Positions 13,201 to 24,430 of a stretch of 31,654 nucleotides of DNA are shown piece by piece. The notes beneath the pieces are model-generated. The model was given only the letters and a program-made list of their open reading frames with translations. It did not search any database and had not been told where the DNA came from. The position numbers and the translations under genes are program-made. Origin of the DNA: Poronia punctata (lineage: Eukaryota > Ascomycota > Sordariomycetes > Xylariales > Xylariaceae); the NCBI GenBank assembly GCA_022579005.1, contig MU401791.1, forward strand, positions 1 to 31,654, in the 5' to 3' direction. Each line of letters begins with the position of its first letter. Within the stretch, counting starts at the first letter, position 1.

Positions 13201-15650
13201 TAAACTTAAACTATATTTATTTGCTTTAAGCTAATATAATAAAGTTTACTTAATAAAAGTATAAATTAATAATAAGCTAATTTAAATAATAGTGTAGCCT
13301 TTATAGCTTTTAGCTTTAGCTTGCTTAAAAAAAAGTCTTTACTTGCTATATTTTTAACTATACTTATAAATAATTAATAACTTATATTTAAAAGTTAATA
13401 CTTTTATTTTACTTATTTAAACTATAAATAATTTATATTAACTTAATGCTTAATTTAATAATTTTTAATAGGTTATATATTTACTATTTAGCGCAAAAAA
13501 TAATGTACTTTTTTTTTACTTTATATATAGTAAAAAAAAGTAGCTAATTTTAGCTTAGCTATTAATATAACTATTATTTATATAAGCTTATATAAATAAA
13601 AACTTAAAAAATACTTATATTATTAATATAGCATTTTTACTAGCTTAATATAGCTTTTTATACTTTAATAAAGTTATTTATTTTAATTATAATACTTTAA
13701 ATGCTTACTATTTTATAAAACTTAGCTTAATATAAAAGTATATTAACTTTTTACTTTAAGCTAACTATTTTTATATTTTTTTTTATACTTTAAAAATAAA
13801 TTATAATTAAAATAATATAAGTATTATAATTTATATAACTAAGCTAGTAGCTTGCTTAGTTAAGCATATAAAAACTTTATTTAATTAAACTTTATTTTTA
13901 ATTTATATTATTAGCTTTTTGCTTTTTTTTTTAGCTTAAAGCTAGCACGTTTTTATATTAAAAAACTTTAGCTATTTTAACTAAATACTTAGCTAACTTT
14001 AATATTTTACTAAAAACTTATACTAAATATAGCTTTTATAAAAAAGCAGTATAATATATTTATAATATAAGCTTAATAAGCATTAAAATAAAACTGCTTA
14101 GTAAATAGTTATTAAATATGTTTAAATATTACTATAAAATATTACTTTTAAATTTTTTTAAGCTTTAAAGCAAGTTTATTATAAGCTTTAGCACTTAATA
14201 ATTAATATAATTTATTTATAATACTATATACTTTGCTTTATTTAAATAATTAAATTTTTTATAAGTCATAAATAAAGCGTTACTAGCTTATAATAATTAT
14301 ATATATTAAAATATATTTTATATTTTAAGTAAATAGTAAGTTTAGTAATTTAAAATTTTTATAAAGCATAAGCAATATAATAATAACTTATTACTAACTT
14401 ATAAAAACTATTTTTTAGCTTTTTTTTTTTATTTTTAACTTTTACTAACTTTTTACTTTAAGTAGCAGCTTTAGCTTTATATGCTTTTTTTTCTTGCTTA
14501 TAAGCGTTTTTAACCCTTTTTTAAAAAGCTTTTAAAAAATATTAGTTTTTATAATATATTAGCAACTTATAGCTAAATTACTAAAAAAGCACTTATAGCT
14601 TATTTTATAAAAAGTAAATTTTTACTTTAAACTATTTAAAAATTAAATAGCTTTATATGCTATAAACTATATATTAAACTTTTTTTAAACATTATAGCGT
14701 TTAATAAAAAGCTGCTAAAGCGTTAGCATAGTAATAATATATTATATTTTTTTAATTTTACTTATAATATAATAGCTATTACTTTTATATTTTTTATAAA
14801 ACTTAATATATTAAGTATATTTATTAGTTTTTAAAGCGTAGTTTATAATATAAAAGTTATTATAATTTTATAAGCTATTAATAATATGCTATAATATTAA
14901 TACTACTTTATAAAAATTTAGTTTTTATTTACTTAAATAATAAAATTAAAGCAATTTTTATAAAGCATATTTTGCTTTTTAAAAAATAATAGGTTTTAGT
15001 TTATAACTTATTAAAAGCTTATTACTAAGTTATAAAAATAGCGTTTTTATTTATTATTATATTTAAAGTATTTAAAATTTATAAGTACTAAAGCTATTTT
15101 TTTTGCTTTAAGTATATTAGTTAAAACGTTGCTTTTATAAAGCATTAATAATGCTTTGCTAACTTACGCTTTAATAACTTTTAAAAAACTTATTTTAATA
15201 TAATTTAATAATAAAAAGTAAAAAAAATAAAATTAAGCTAGCTTTAGCTTTAGCTACTTAGAGCGCTAAAGTATTACTAAAAGCTTATTATTATATTATA
15301 AAAAAAATAAAAAAACTTACTTTAAAAAAAAGTAATATAAAAAAAAAAAAAAAAAAGTTAAGTAACTTAAAAAAAAAGCTTTTTTATACTTATTTTTTAT
15401 TAACTTTTACTATTTTTTTAAATAGTACGCTATTATTAGCGCTTATTAATATTATATTGCTTTTTGCTACTAAGCTTTAGCTACTTTTATTTTAAAAGCA
15501 ATAATTACTTATTATAAAACTTATATGTTTTTTACTTTAATTTAAAACTTGCTTATACTTTATATTTTTTATTACTTTTAAAAGTTAATAACTTTATATT
15601 AATATATTTTACTAAAAATTTAATTTAAATATAATTAAAGTATAAGTATA
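10241..15650. other. unidentified RIP-degraded sequence
   Basis: No domain could be identified with confidence on either strand. Much of 12100-14530 is T-rich on the plus strand, suggesting a coding strand on the minus side. A minus-strand frame at about 14515-14430 gives a Lys/Ala-rich stretch (KKAYKAKAA-like) such as occurs in transposase tails, but this could be chance. An 18-base A run lies at 15339-15356. The length would fit one or more transposons mutated past recognition. Confidence 0.35.
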
Positions 15651-15915
15651 AGTAGCTACTAGCTAGCTAGCAATTTATTTATATATTATAATTTTTATTT
15701 AGTTATAGCTATATTAATTAAGCTTAATAAAAGCTTTGCTATTAATATAGCTATATAATGCTAACTTATAAAATATTAGCTAAGCTTATTAATAAAACTT
15801 TATTTTATTAAGCTTATTATATACTTTTTTTACTAGCTAGCTATAAAGCTTATTTTTTTTTAATATATATACTAATTAACTTTATAAAATATATACTTAT
15901 AAATATATTATAAAT
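15651..15915 (+). repeat. 265-bp direct repeat R3, heavily mutated copy
   Basis: This aligns without gaps to 16171-16435, exactly 520 bp downstream. Of 42 differing positions, 41 are transitions in which this copy has T or A where the other has C or G. The remaining one is a T here against a G. An (AGCT)n run lies at 15659-15670 and is unchanged between copies. The changed sites include CA to TA, CT to TT after A or G, CG to TA or TG, and CC to CT. The repeat ends exactly where the dispersed repeat at 15915 starts. No coding content is visible; a terminal or subterminal transposon repeat is likely. Confidence 0.92.
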
Positions 15916-16014
15916 AGCTTAGTTTATAAGCTTATAAGGCCTTACTTATAACTTTACTTTTTATATTATATTTTTTATATATATTTTATAGCACTAGTAA
16001 GTTAAAATTAACTT
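15915..16014 (+). repeat. dispersed repeat R2, copy 2
   Basis: This is the partner of 10141-10240, with the same order and orientation and no gaps. It abuts the end of the 265-bp repeat at 15915, so the two blocks may belong to one element end, or one may have inserted beside the other. The sequence diverges from copy 1 just after an AAAATTAA block. Confidence 0.85.
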
Positions 16015-16170
16015 ATTTACTATTTTTATTTTAACTAGCTAGCGCTATATATTATTAAAAAAAGAAAAAAAAAAGTTTTTAAAAATAAAAAAAGCTTAAA
16101 TAAGCTAAAATAGCTATATATTTTTATTTTTTAGTTTTTTGTTTTAAGTTTTCTTTTGTTTTTTTAGCTA

Positions 16171-16435
16171 AGCAGCTGCTAGCTAGCTAGCAATTTGCTT
16201 ACGTACTACAATTTTTACTTAGCTATAGCTATATTAATTAAGCTTAATAAAAGCTTTGCTATTAATATAGCTACGCAACGCTAACTTATAAAATGCTAGC
16301 TAGGCCTACTAATAAGACTTTATTTTATTAGGCCTACTACGTACCTTTTTTGCTAGCTAGCTACAAAGCTTACGCTTTTTTAATATATATACTAATTAAC
16401 CTTACAAAATATGTGCTTGCAAGTGTGCTATAGAT
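16171..16435 (+). repeat. 265-bp direct repeat R3, less mutated copy
   Basis: This is the more ancestral-looking member of the pair with 15651-15915. It keeps GGCCTAC twice (16313-16319 and 16331-16337), TACGTAC, ACGCAACG and a GTGCTTGCAAGTGTGC stretch near 16413-16428, all of which are decayed in the other copy. Even here TC and GA are nearly absent, so this copy too has been through mutation, only less of it. The two copies are separated by 255 bp that include repeat R2 and an A/T-rich filler with a poly-A tract near 16062. Confidence 0.92.
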
Positions 16436-16783
16436 ATAAATTATAGTTTTTATAAAAAAAAAAAAAAAAGCAAGCATAAAAGGGTTTAATAATAAAAGCC
16501 TTTTTATAATTAAAAATAGTAGGCCTATAAGCTAGCTTTTTTTTAATTTATATAATTTTGCTAAGCATATTACTTTTTTATTTAAAAATACTGCTAGGCT
16601 TAACTACTTTTTATGCTAAAAAACAAGCGTTTTAAAAAAAAAAAAAACTTTATATTATAAGCTAAAAGCTTAAGGTTATTATATTAGCACGTTAGCTATT
16701 ACCTTAGCTTATAAGCATTGCTTAGCAATGCTTAGCTTAAAATAAAGTAATTAAATAGCTATATAAGCATATAAGCAGTGCGC
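16436..16783. other. noncoding, less mutated spacer
   Basis: No coding signal is seen. The segment carries two long A runs (about 16454-16468 and 16636-16647), a GGGTTT-containing word near 16482 and a short perfect hairpin at 16713-16733. G and C content is higher than in the sequence before 15650. Confidence 0.4.
16713..16733. repeat. perfect 9-bp hairpin
   Basis: AAGCATTGC at 16713-16721 and GCAATGCTT at 16725-16733 are exact reverse complements around a TTA loop. The stem is G/C-richer than its surroundings. It lies 50 bp upstream of repeat R1 copy 2. There is no T-tract directly after it that would suggest a terminator. It may be part of a transposon end. Confidence 0.65.
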
Positions 16784-16880
16784 GTATAACTTGTTATATT
16801 TTTTTTTCTTTTTTATTAGCTAAAAAATAAACTTTATTTAAACTATATTAATAAGTACACTATTACTATTAACCTATTAT
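16784..16880 (+). repeat. dispersed repeat R1, copy 2
   Basis: This is the partner of 3816-3912 in the same orientation. It retains CACTATTAC and AACCTATTA where copy 1 has TACTATTAC and AACTTATTA, so this copy is slightly less mutated at those sites. Similarity stops at ATAGTGCATATG, which is unique to this copy. Confidence 0.75.
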
Positions 16881-17589
16881 AGTGCATATGCTTTATACTA
16901 AGTATATAAACCTTTTTTCTTATTAGTTATTATATATAACCTTGTTATTACTAAACTTAAAATAATTATAGCGTAATTTATAAAGCGCGCAGTTAATTTT
17001 TTAATTAACGCGCTATATATATTATATTTTTTAAAATAAGCTTTGCTTATTTTTTTAATATTAAATTAATTATAGCTTAATTTGCTAATATATACTAAAC
17101 GCTTTTCTACTTTAGTAGTAACTACTTAATTATTTTTAAAGTAAACCTATTATTTATTATAATTTATATATTAACTAAGTTAACTTGCTATAAAAAGCTT
17201 AACTATTTATTATATACTAATAACTTTATAAAATTATTTGCTATTATTAAATTTATAAATATATAAACTATTTAAAGCATTTTATTAATTATTTTTTATA
17301 ACTAGTAATTATATATATTAATATACTATAATTCTTTTTTTAGTATAGCAATATTTTTATAAACTAAATTAATTAATTATTAATTATTATATTAAATAAT
17401 AATATACTTAGTTTTTAAACTAATACTAAGCTTATAAAAAAGCTAACTAATAAATATAGCTTGTTTTATAGCTTAAGCTAGCATAAAAAGCTTTACTTTA
17501 GTAGTAAAAATAATAATTATATTTTATTTATTAGCTTGCTAGCTAATAAGCTTTTTTAAAAACGTTATAGTATAAGCTTATAAGCTTTT
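16881..17589. other. degraded sequence 3' of the copia relic
   Basis: No gene is recognised. Given the minus-strand copia relic that ends near 17590, its 3' LTR would be expected here. No copy of any part of it was found to the right of 22200, so no LTR can be assigned. A GCGCGC-containing palindrome-like stretch lies at about 16984-17013 (GCGCGCAGTTAA against TTAACGCGC). Confidence 0.35.
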
Positions 17590-19690
17590 TTAATTAATAG
17601 TATTATTTGTAAAAAATGGATTGCTAGCTATATTAAGCTTATTTTTATTATTATATTATAAAATAAAGTATTAATTTATATAAAAATAGTTTACTACTTA
17701 GTTAATAATACCTTAGTAAGCTAAAAAAGTTATTATTAAATTATGAAAGTTATAAAGCAATAAAGGCTATATTTAGCTTAATAACAACTATTATATATAT
17801 ATAATAAATTTAGTTTTTTATTAATAATAATAGCTTTTTTAAAAAGTAGCTATTTTATTATAAAAAACTATCTTAATAAATTTTACTAGTATAAAAAGTA
17901 TTTTCCTAAAAAAGTTACTTAATCTATATATGTTTTAATATAAGCAAAGTAAAATAGCTAAATTAAACTTTATTACTAATTATAAATAACTTTTACTTTT
18001 AAAAACTATTTTAAATTATAGGTTTTTATTAGTTAATATTATTTTTTAACTATTTAATACTTTAAAAAGCTTTAGCTTTATAAAACTTTTAATAAGCAAT
18101 TATAAAGTTGTTAATATAAATAAAAATAAAGATTTTATTTTTTATATAATAATAAAGCTTATAAAGCACTAGCTTAAATTTAAGCTTTCTTTTGCTATAA
18201 AAGGAATAATCTTTTTAAACTATAAAGTACTTTAAAAAGCTTTAAAATAACGCTAAACCTTTTATACTTATAAAGCATTTTTTACATATTTTTTTATAAA
18301 GCCTTATATTAATAAAAGCGTTAATTATATTATATTGCTTTATTTTAAAGTTAAACTTAGTTATAATAGCTATAAAGGTTTTAAAAGATTTGCTTATAAG
18401 TATAAAAGCGTATATAGTTTTATTTTTATATATAAGCTATTAACCTTTATATATAACTAACTAAGCTTTACTTTTTAAATAAAAGCTTTTTTATTAAACT
18501 TATAAACGTATACTTATATATAGTTTAAAATTTATTAATTTTTAGCTATAAAAATAATAACTTTTTTAAAAAAAGCTTATTTAATTATAATTTTTTAAAT
18601 AAACTTTTTTAGCTTTTATAAACTTATTTTTTTTAAATAGCTTAAAAGCTTTTTATAAAAATATAAAAAGGTAAAAGCTTGCTTTAGTATATTAAAATAT
18701 TATTTTATATTTGTTTTTAAAGTATAACTATAATAGCTATTTTATATAATTTGTATTTTTTAAAGCGCTTTTAAAGTAATATAAAGAATAATTTAATGCT
18801 TTAGCTTTATTAGCTTTACTTATTAGTATATTATACTTAAGTTTAAAAGTATATAAGCGTTTAGTATTAAATATAGCTTTTTAGTACTTTATTTATTTAT
18901 TTACTTTAATATAAGCTTATTAAGTTAATTTTAATAGTTTAATATAAAGCTTAGCAAAGTATATTAAAAGATTATTAAAATACTTATTAATAAATAGTTT
19001 TGCTAAGCTTTTATAAAAATAAAGTAAAAGATTACTATAAAGCTTATTAAAATTAGCGTTTTTAATTATTATAAGCATTATAATATTTAAAAATAAATAT
19101 AAAAGTAATAAATAAAGTTAAAATTTAAAGTTAATATAAAAGTAATTAGTTTTATTAAACTTGAAGTTTATTATAATTTTAATATTATATTTATTATTTA
19201 TATTATTAGTAATATTTAAATTATTCTTAAAACCTTTTTATTTTTCTTTATTTTTATAAAGGTTAAAGCTATAAAGCTTAGTTTTAAAAATTAAAGATTT
19301 ATTTAAAAAATTAGTAAAAGATTTACAATTAAGTATTTAAAGCTTTTTTTTATTTTTTTAAGCTTTTTATTAAATATTTAGTTTTTATTAAATTTTACGT
19401 TTTTAGTATAAATTATATAATTAGTTAAAACCCTTTAAACTTTATATATATTAGTTAACTTATAGCTAATAAAGTAATTTATTTAAGCTTTAAAGCTTAG
19501 TTTTAAAAGGTTCTTTTTTATATTAGTAGTAAAAGTATAAGCTTTATATTTATAAACTTGTAAGTAATTTAAGTATAGTTTCTTAGTTTTAATGTAGCTA
19601 TTTTAAGCGTTAAAGTAAGTATAAAAACGTTTATATAAAGCTTTTTAGTTAAATATATATTTAAATATTTAATTTGCTAAATATATAGCA
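17590..19690 (-). pseudogene. Ty1/copia pol relic (integrase C-terminus and RT)
   Basis: On the minus strand, 19680-19381 reads in one frame as the integrase-RT junction of a fungal Ty1/copia polyprotein. ALYKRFYTYF comes first. LQVYKYKAYTFTTNIKKN from 19560 matches LRVYGCKAY. INYFISYKLTNIYKV at 19482-19441 matches IGYLVGYDSTNIYRV. YTKNVKFN at 19410-19387 matches TRDVxFxE. RT follows: KVLYSLKRLFLL*QK at 18233-18189 matches the ALYGLKRSPxLWxK box. After a one-base frame change in a T run near 18121, YINN at 18118-18107 stands for the catalytic YVDD, both Asp codons now Asn. RNase H would occupy 17590-18000, but only weak resemblance is seen. Glu, Asp and Gly to Lys, Asn and Ser, and Trp to stop, are all RIP outcomes. 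TC and GA words are more frequent than in the gypsy relic, so mutation here was milder. Confidence 0.85.
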
Positions 19691-22200
19691 GCTTTATTAA
19701 TTTTAACTTATAAGCTTTTAAAAAGCTTTATACTAGCTTTTATATATTAAGCGCGCTTCTTAACTATTTAGCTAAATTGCTTAGCAAAGTTATTTTAAAA
19801 TTAAGTATTTAAAGCTAAAATCTTAAATATAATAAATTTTTTATTAATAAAGTAGTTTTTAACTTTATAAGACTATAATAATTGTTTATTTAATTTAATT
19901 ATATTAACTTATTTACTATAAACTATTTTAACTTTTAATATAAATATTTTAAGTATTTTTAATACTATGTTTACTTTAAAGTTTAGTAAATAATAATTAA
20001 ATAAATGCTTTAAATATGTTTTAGTTATAAGCAGCATTAATACTTTACTTTTAATACTTTTAATTTATAAGTGCTAGTTTATAGTAATACGTTTAAATAA
20101 ATAGTTTAACTATTTTTTTAATATTTCTTTAATTTATTTTTAAGCTTTTTATATATATAGCTTAAATAATTTATTAATTTAATACTTTAGTTTAAAGGCT
20201 TTTTAAATTTTATTATCTTTGCTTAGCTAACTAAGTAATAAATAATATTAAGTTTTAAATAGCTAAGTTAAAAATATTATTAAAAAGAATTTCCTTTAAA
20301 TTCTAGTTTTTAGTATATATTATTAGCAAGTTTTTTTAAGTATAAAAAAAGCTTTGTTTATACTTAAAAGTAAGTATTTTAAACCGTATTATTTATATTA
20401 GTTTTATATATATTATAGCTATAAGCTGTTTATTTTTTAAAAGTAGCTTTTAAGTAGCTTTATATTTTATTATAAAAAGGTTTAATTTAAAGTTTTAAAT
20501 AAAATAAAATTAGTGATAAGATTTATATAATAAGCTATATTTTTAAGCTAAAAAGTAAAAAGCTTTAACGTGCTTTAAATTATTATATTAACGTTTTTAT
20601 ATGCTTAGATTAGCATAATTATATTATTAGCATATACTAGGTTTTTATTAAGTATATTTTTAATATTATAAAAGCAACTTATTTTATTAAAAATATAAAA
20701 AGTAGATTTTATGTTAAAAATAGCAAAGCTTTTTAAAAAATATAAGCTATCTTTTTGCTATTTATTAGCTTTAAAGCTAGTATAAGTAATAACTTGTTTT
20801 AAATCTTTTTTTTTTGCTTTATATAGGCTTTTTATTAATTTTAATCCTTTTATACTTGCTTTTATAATTTTATAAGCTTTAATTCTTTTTAAGTTTAAAG
20901 TTATATTTTATTTTTAGCTGAATATAGTTAGCAATTTGATTTTTTATTATAAAAATTTTATTAGCATTTTTAAAAAACTTTTATTAGCTACTAAGTAAAT
21001 TATAAAAGCTTTTATATATAAAATAAACTTTCTTTATATTAAAAGTGTTTTTTTAAGTTTTCTTATTAGTATAATAGTGCTTTAATAAATAAAGCCTTTA
21101 TTATAGCTATAAAGTAAAGATTTATTATAAGCTTTATAACTTTTTTTTATTTATAAAAAATAATATAAAAGCTTTATTTTTTAACTTTTTTTTCTTTTTT
21201 AGTTATACCTTTTTTGTTAAACGTTATAAATAACTTTTTTATTATTTTTAGCTTTTTTATTACTTTTTAAAAACTATTTAAGTATATAAGTTTATAACTA
21301 TTGTTTAGTATTTTAAAATACTATTTAGTATTGCTATTTAATAGTTTAAATAAAAAGTGTTTACTTAGTGCTTATATTTATTTTTAAGCGCTTTGCTAAT
21401 TTTTCTAAATAATTTTATAATTAGTAAATATTTAAAAACTTTATATTTTTTAAGCTTTATAACTAGCTATTCTTATTTAATAATAAACTTTATAAGATTT
21501 TTAATAAGCTTTTTAAGCATTAGTTAATAAAGTTTATATAATTAAAGCATATTACTTTATTTAATATAGCGCTTATAAGTATACTAATAGCTTTTAGTAT
21601 ATTAAATTAATTTTTGTTTTAGTTTAAAGTAATAAAATTAATATATAGCAAATACTAAATTTTAAACTTATATTTTTAGTTTATATTTCTTATTAATAAT
21701 TATTATATATTCTTTTACTATACTTTTATTAAAGCTAGTTATAAATTTAAAATTACTTTTAGCGTTTATAATACGTTTATAAAATTTAGGTATATAATTT
21801 AATATATTAATAAGTTTATTTTTATTTATTACTAATATATTTTTAAGTATATTAAAGCTACTTTAATTCTTTTTTAGTTAAACCCTTTATTAAATTTACT
21901 TATATTAAGTTATATTAGCTTTTTTACTAAAAAGCTTTGTTTATAAAATTAATATCCTTTATAAGTTAAAAAAGTACGCTTTTAGTTTAAACTTTTTATT
22001 TTAACTATAAAAGATTTTTTAAAAAACTTAAAATAGCTTTTAATTTTATTGCTATAATAGCTAAATTGCTATATTTATTATACTTTAATAATAATAGCAA
22101 GCAAATAAAACTTTTAATTATTAAAACTTAGTAATATAGCTTATAACGTATAATTATATTATATAATATATAAACAAAAAGATTTTTTTTTACTATAAAG
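19691..22200 (-). pseudogene. presumed 5' part of the copia relic (gag, protease, integrase core)
   Basis: The segment lies immediately upstream, in the minus-strand sense, of a clear Ty1/copia integrase-RT junction. Its composition is the same: T-rich on the plus strand, with moderate survival of TC and GA. A minus-strand stretch near 20130-20080 weakly resembles the end of the integrase core (RNIKKIVKL, compare the RSIRTIVEL type), but the spacing to the junction does not fit well. Gag and zinc-knuckle motifs were not found. The assignment rests on position and composition. Confidence 0.5.
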
Positions 22201-22219
22201 TTTTTTTATACTAAATAGG

Positions 22220-22254
22220 TAAAAGAAAACCTTATAAAAAAACCTTTTCTTTTA
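22220..22254. repeat. 10-bp inverted repeat (hairpin)
   Basis: TAAAAGAAAA at 22220-22229 and TTTTCTTTTA at 22245-22254 are exact complements with a 15-base loop. The loop flank holds AACC, so the stem could be slightly longer with mismatches. It is upstream, in the minus sense, of the copia relic and just left of the unmutated island. TC and GA words are intact here. Confidence 0.5.
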
Positions 22255-22286
22255 TAGTAGTCTTTACTTTAGCTATATTCTTTTTA

Positions 22287-22516
22287 CTATATAGGCATTA
22301 TATTAATTATAGTTTTCTTATAACTTGTTAGTTTTAATAGTAATCTCTTTTAAGGAAACTAATTTCAACTTAGACAACAGTATACTAGAAGTTAACCTAG
22401 AATAAGAAGGTATAAAGTGTAGCCCTATTTTAAAAAGAGGTGGTTACGTTTTATAGCATTATATATTATAACTAGTTTTAAAATTTATAGGAAATTATAT
22501 TATAATGCCTATATAG
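22287..22516. mobile_element. MITE-like element with 16-bp TIRs and TA flanks, unmutated
   Basis: CTATATAGGCATTATA at 22287-22302 is the exact reverse complement of 22501-22516. TA dinucleotides flank both ends (22285-22286 and 22517-22518), as expected for a target duplication of the Tc1/mariner/pogo type. Further in, the two arms stay loosely similar (TTATAACTTGTTAGTTTTA-like on the left, AAAACTAGTTATA-like on the right). The interior, 22330-22460, is free of RIP: TC, GA, CA and GG occur normally, including TTTCAACTTAGACAACAG and a GAGGTGGTTACG stretch. There is no open frame of useful length. At 230 bp it is short enough to escape duplication sensing. It could alternatively be an LTR fragment of the adjacent copia relic, but the symmetric ends argue for a MITE. 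Confidence 0.6.
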
Positions 22517-22518
22517 TA

Positions 22519-24430
22519 ATAAGCAAGCTGTTACTTAAAAAAAAAAGCTGGCTATTTTAATACTTTTTAAGTTAAAATATAGTATTTTAAATATATTTAT
22601 AAATTAACCTTTAAGCACTTTAATTAAATAAGTAAATTTTTAATATATTATTAATAGTAATACGTTTTTTAAATAATTAAAGTTAAAATAATGCTTTTAT
22701 AGTAAATAAAAAAAGTATTAAAATTATATTATAAAAAGTGTTTTACTTGTTTTATTTTAAAAGACTTTTTTAAAACGTAATTATCGTTTTTTATTTTATA
22801 ATATAAAAGTACATTGTTTTTTACTAGTTATTATAATTTAATATTTAGACAATTATTTTATTATTATTATAATTTTAAAATAAAACCTTTAAAGCTTATA
22901 TTGGTTTTTTAATTATTAAGACACATTAATTTAATAATTATAGAATTTAAATTAATAAAGTTAGGTTAACTTAATATAAAGCTTATAATAAAAATTCTAA
23001 ACGTAATAATTTTAATAAAAAAGTTACTTAGTTTAGTTAAATATATTAATAATATAATTATATATTATAAACTTATAAAAACATTTAAACGTTTTTATAA
23101 TTTAATTATATTTTAAATACAATAAATAAAAGTATATTAACTTTATTTATACAAATAAAAAAATTAATATAACGTGTTATAAAAAACGTAAAAATGTTTT
23201 TATATATATAAATTAAATATTTATAAATTAAATAAAGTACTAGCAAATTAAACTTATTACTTACATTATAAAGTAATTAATCTAAACTTTACTAAAGACA
23301 TTGTTTAATTTATTAATTTATAGAATTTATTATACTACTTTATAGTTTTTTAACTAAATAGTAAATTACGTTAACTAAATTAATATAACTAATTTTTTAG
23401 TTATAGCAAGATTTTTTAATAGTAGCAGCTAGGTATAAATTAAGTATATTGTTTTTTAAAAACTTAATATTTAATCTATATTTTTTTAAAACTGCAAAGC
23501 TTAAATAAAATAATATTATATAACCTATCTTTTAAAACCTTTTATATTGCTAGTAAATTAAAACTATATTAAGTGACTTTTTAAAATCTTTTTAAGTAGC
23601 AATTTAATTATAATTTGCTACGCTTTTTTACTTTAAGCAAGCACTTTATAAATAAGTTAAAATACCTTATAAATAGCTATATCATTTATAATATTATAAT
23701 AATTTATGTATATTTTATTTAGTTTTTAAAAAATAAGTAAATATAATAAAAGCGCTAAAAGTAATTTTATTATTTTAAGTTAATTTACTAAAAATTAAGA
23801 ATTAAGCTATAAGTTTAAAACTTAACATATAGTCAATATTTTAATATTACTAAATATACTTTATAATGCTTTACTTTATAACTCTTTACTTTATAACCTA
23901 TTTGCTTAAAATAAATTAAACATAATAAGCGCTAAAAATTAAAAAGATTAAGCCACTTAAAAAAGTTAAAATAAAATAAATAAAAGCATAAACAGTTTTT
24001 AAAGAAGTTATTATAACTATTAACTATTTAATAAATTAAATACAAAATATATTTAATAAACTATAAAGTTTTCAAAAAATATAAAAGCTATAATAAGTAA
24101 AATAAACCAGCTTATTTAAGCTATATAAAGCAAGCTTATAATACTAAAACTTCAAGTACTAATATAAGCATATTAGCTAAAACTGCTATAAATATTATAT
24201 AAGGGTTTTAATAATAAGGTAGTTATAAGGTAATGTTGCTAGCAATTTTAAAAACTAAATATATTAAATAACTTTTATTTAGTTAACTAAGTAAATAACT
24301 AGGCTAGCTAAAAAATAATAAAAAGTATAACTAACTAAACTATAGCTAAAAGTTAGCGTAAGTTTAGCTTTTATATAGTTTATATACTAGTAGCGTAGCT
24401 AGTAAGTGCTATAAATAAGTGCTTTATTAT
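22519..24430. other. moderately mutated sequence, no gene recognised
   Basis: Both strands have frequent stops. TC, GA and CA words are present at moderate frequency (for example near 22784, 22848, 23283, 23574 and 23690), so mutation is lighter than in the gypsy relic. No protein motif was identified. A short tandem repeat lies at 23869-23897. The stretch ends at a CCCCC run (24435-24439) in an otherwise A/T-only context. Confidence 0.4.
23869..23897. repeat. 14-bp tandem repeat, two copies
   Basis: CTTTACTTTATAAC occurs at 23869-23882 and again at 23884-23897, with one base between. A third, degenerate unit (TATACTTTATAATG) precedes them at about 23855-23868. It is likely a slippage product in noncoding sequence. 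Confidence 0.7.

Noticed and set aside
15339..15356. Poly-A run as the tail of a LINE or processed sequence
   Set aside because: Long A runs are common in this composition, and no LINE reverse transcriptase or target duplication was seen beside it.
15651..16435. R3 repeats as the two LTRs of one retrotransposon
   Set aside because: Only 255 bp lie between them, too little for an element, and no TG...CA borders or target duplications were found.
16984..17013. GCGCGC-containing inverted repeat as a promoter or origin
   Set aside because: It is only an imperfect inverted repeat with no associated gene or known origin motif.
17600..18480. Plus-strand reading with SYKG-type residues as a copia integrase
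   Set aside because: The minus strand gives a far better match with ordered RT and integrase boxes. The plus-strand reading is a shadow of it.
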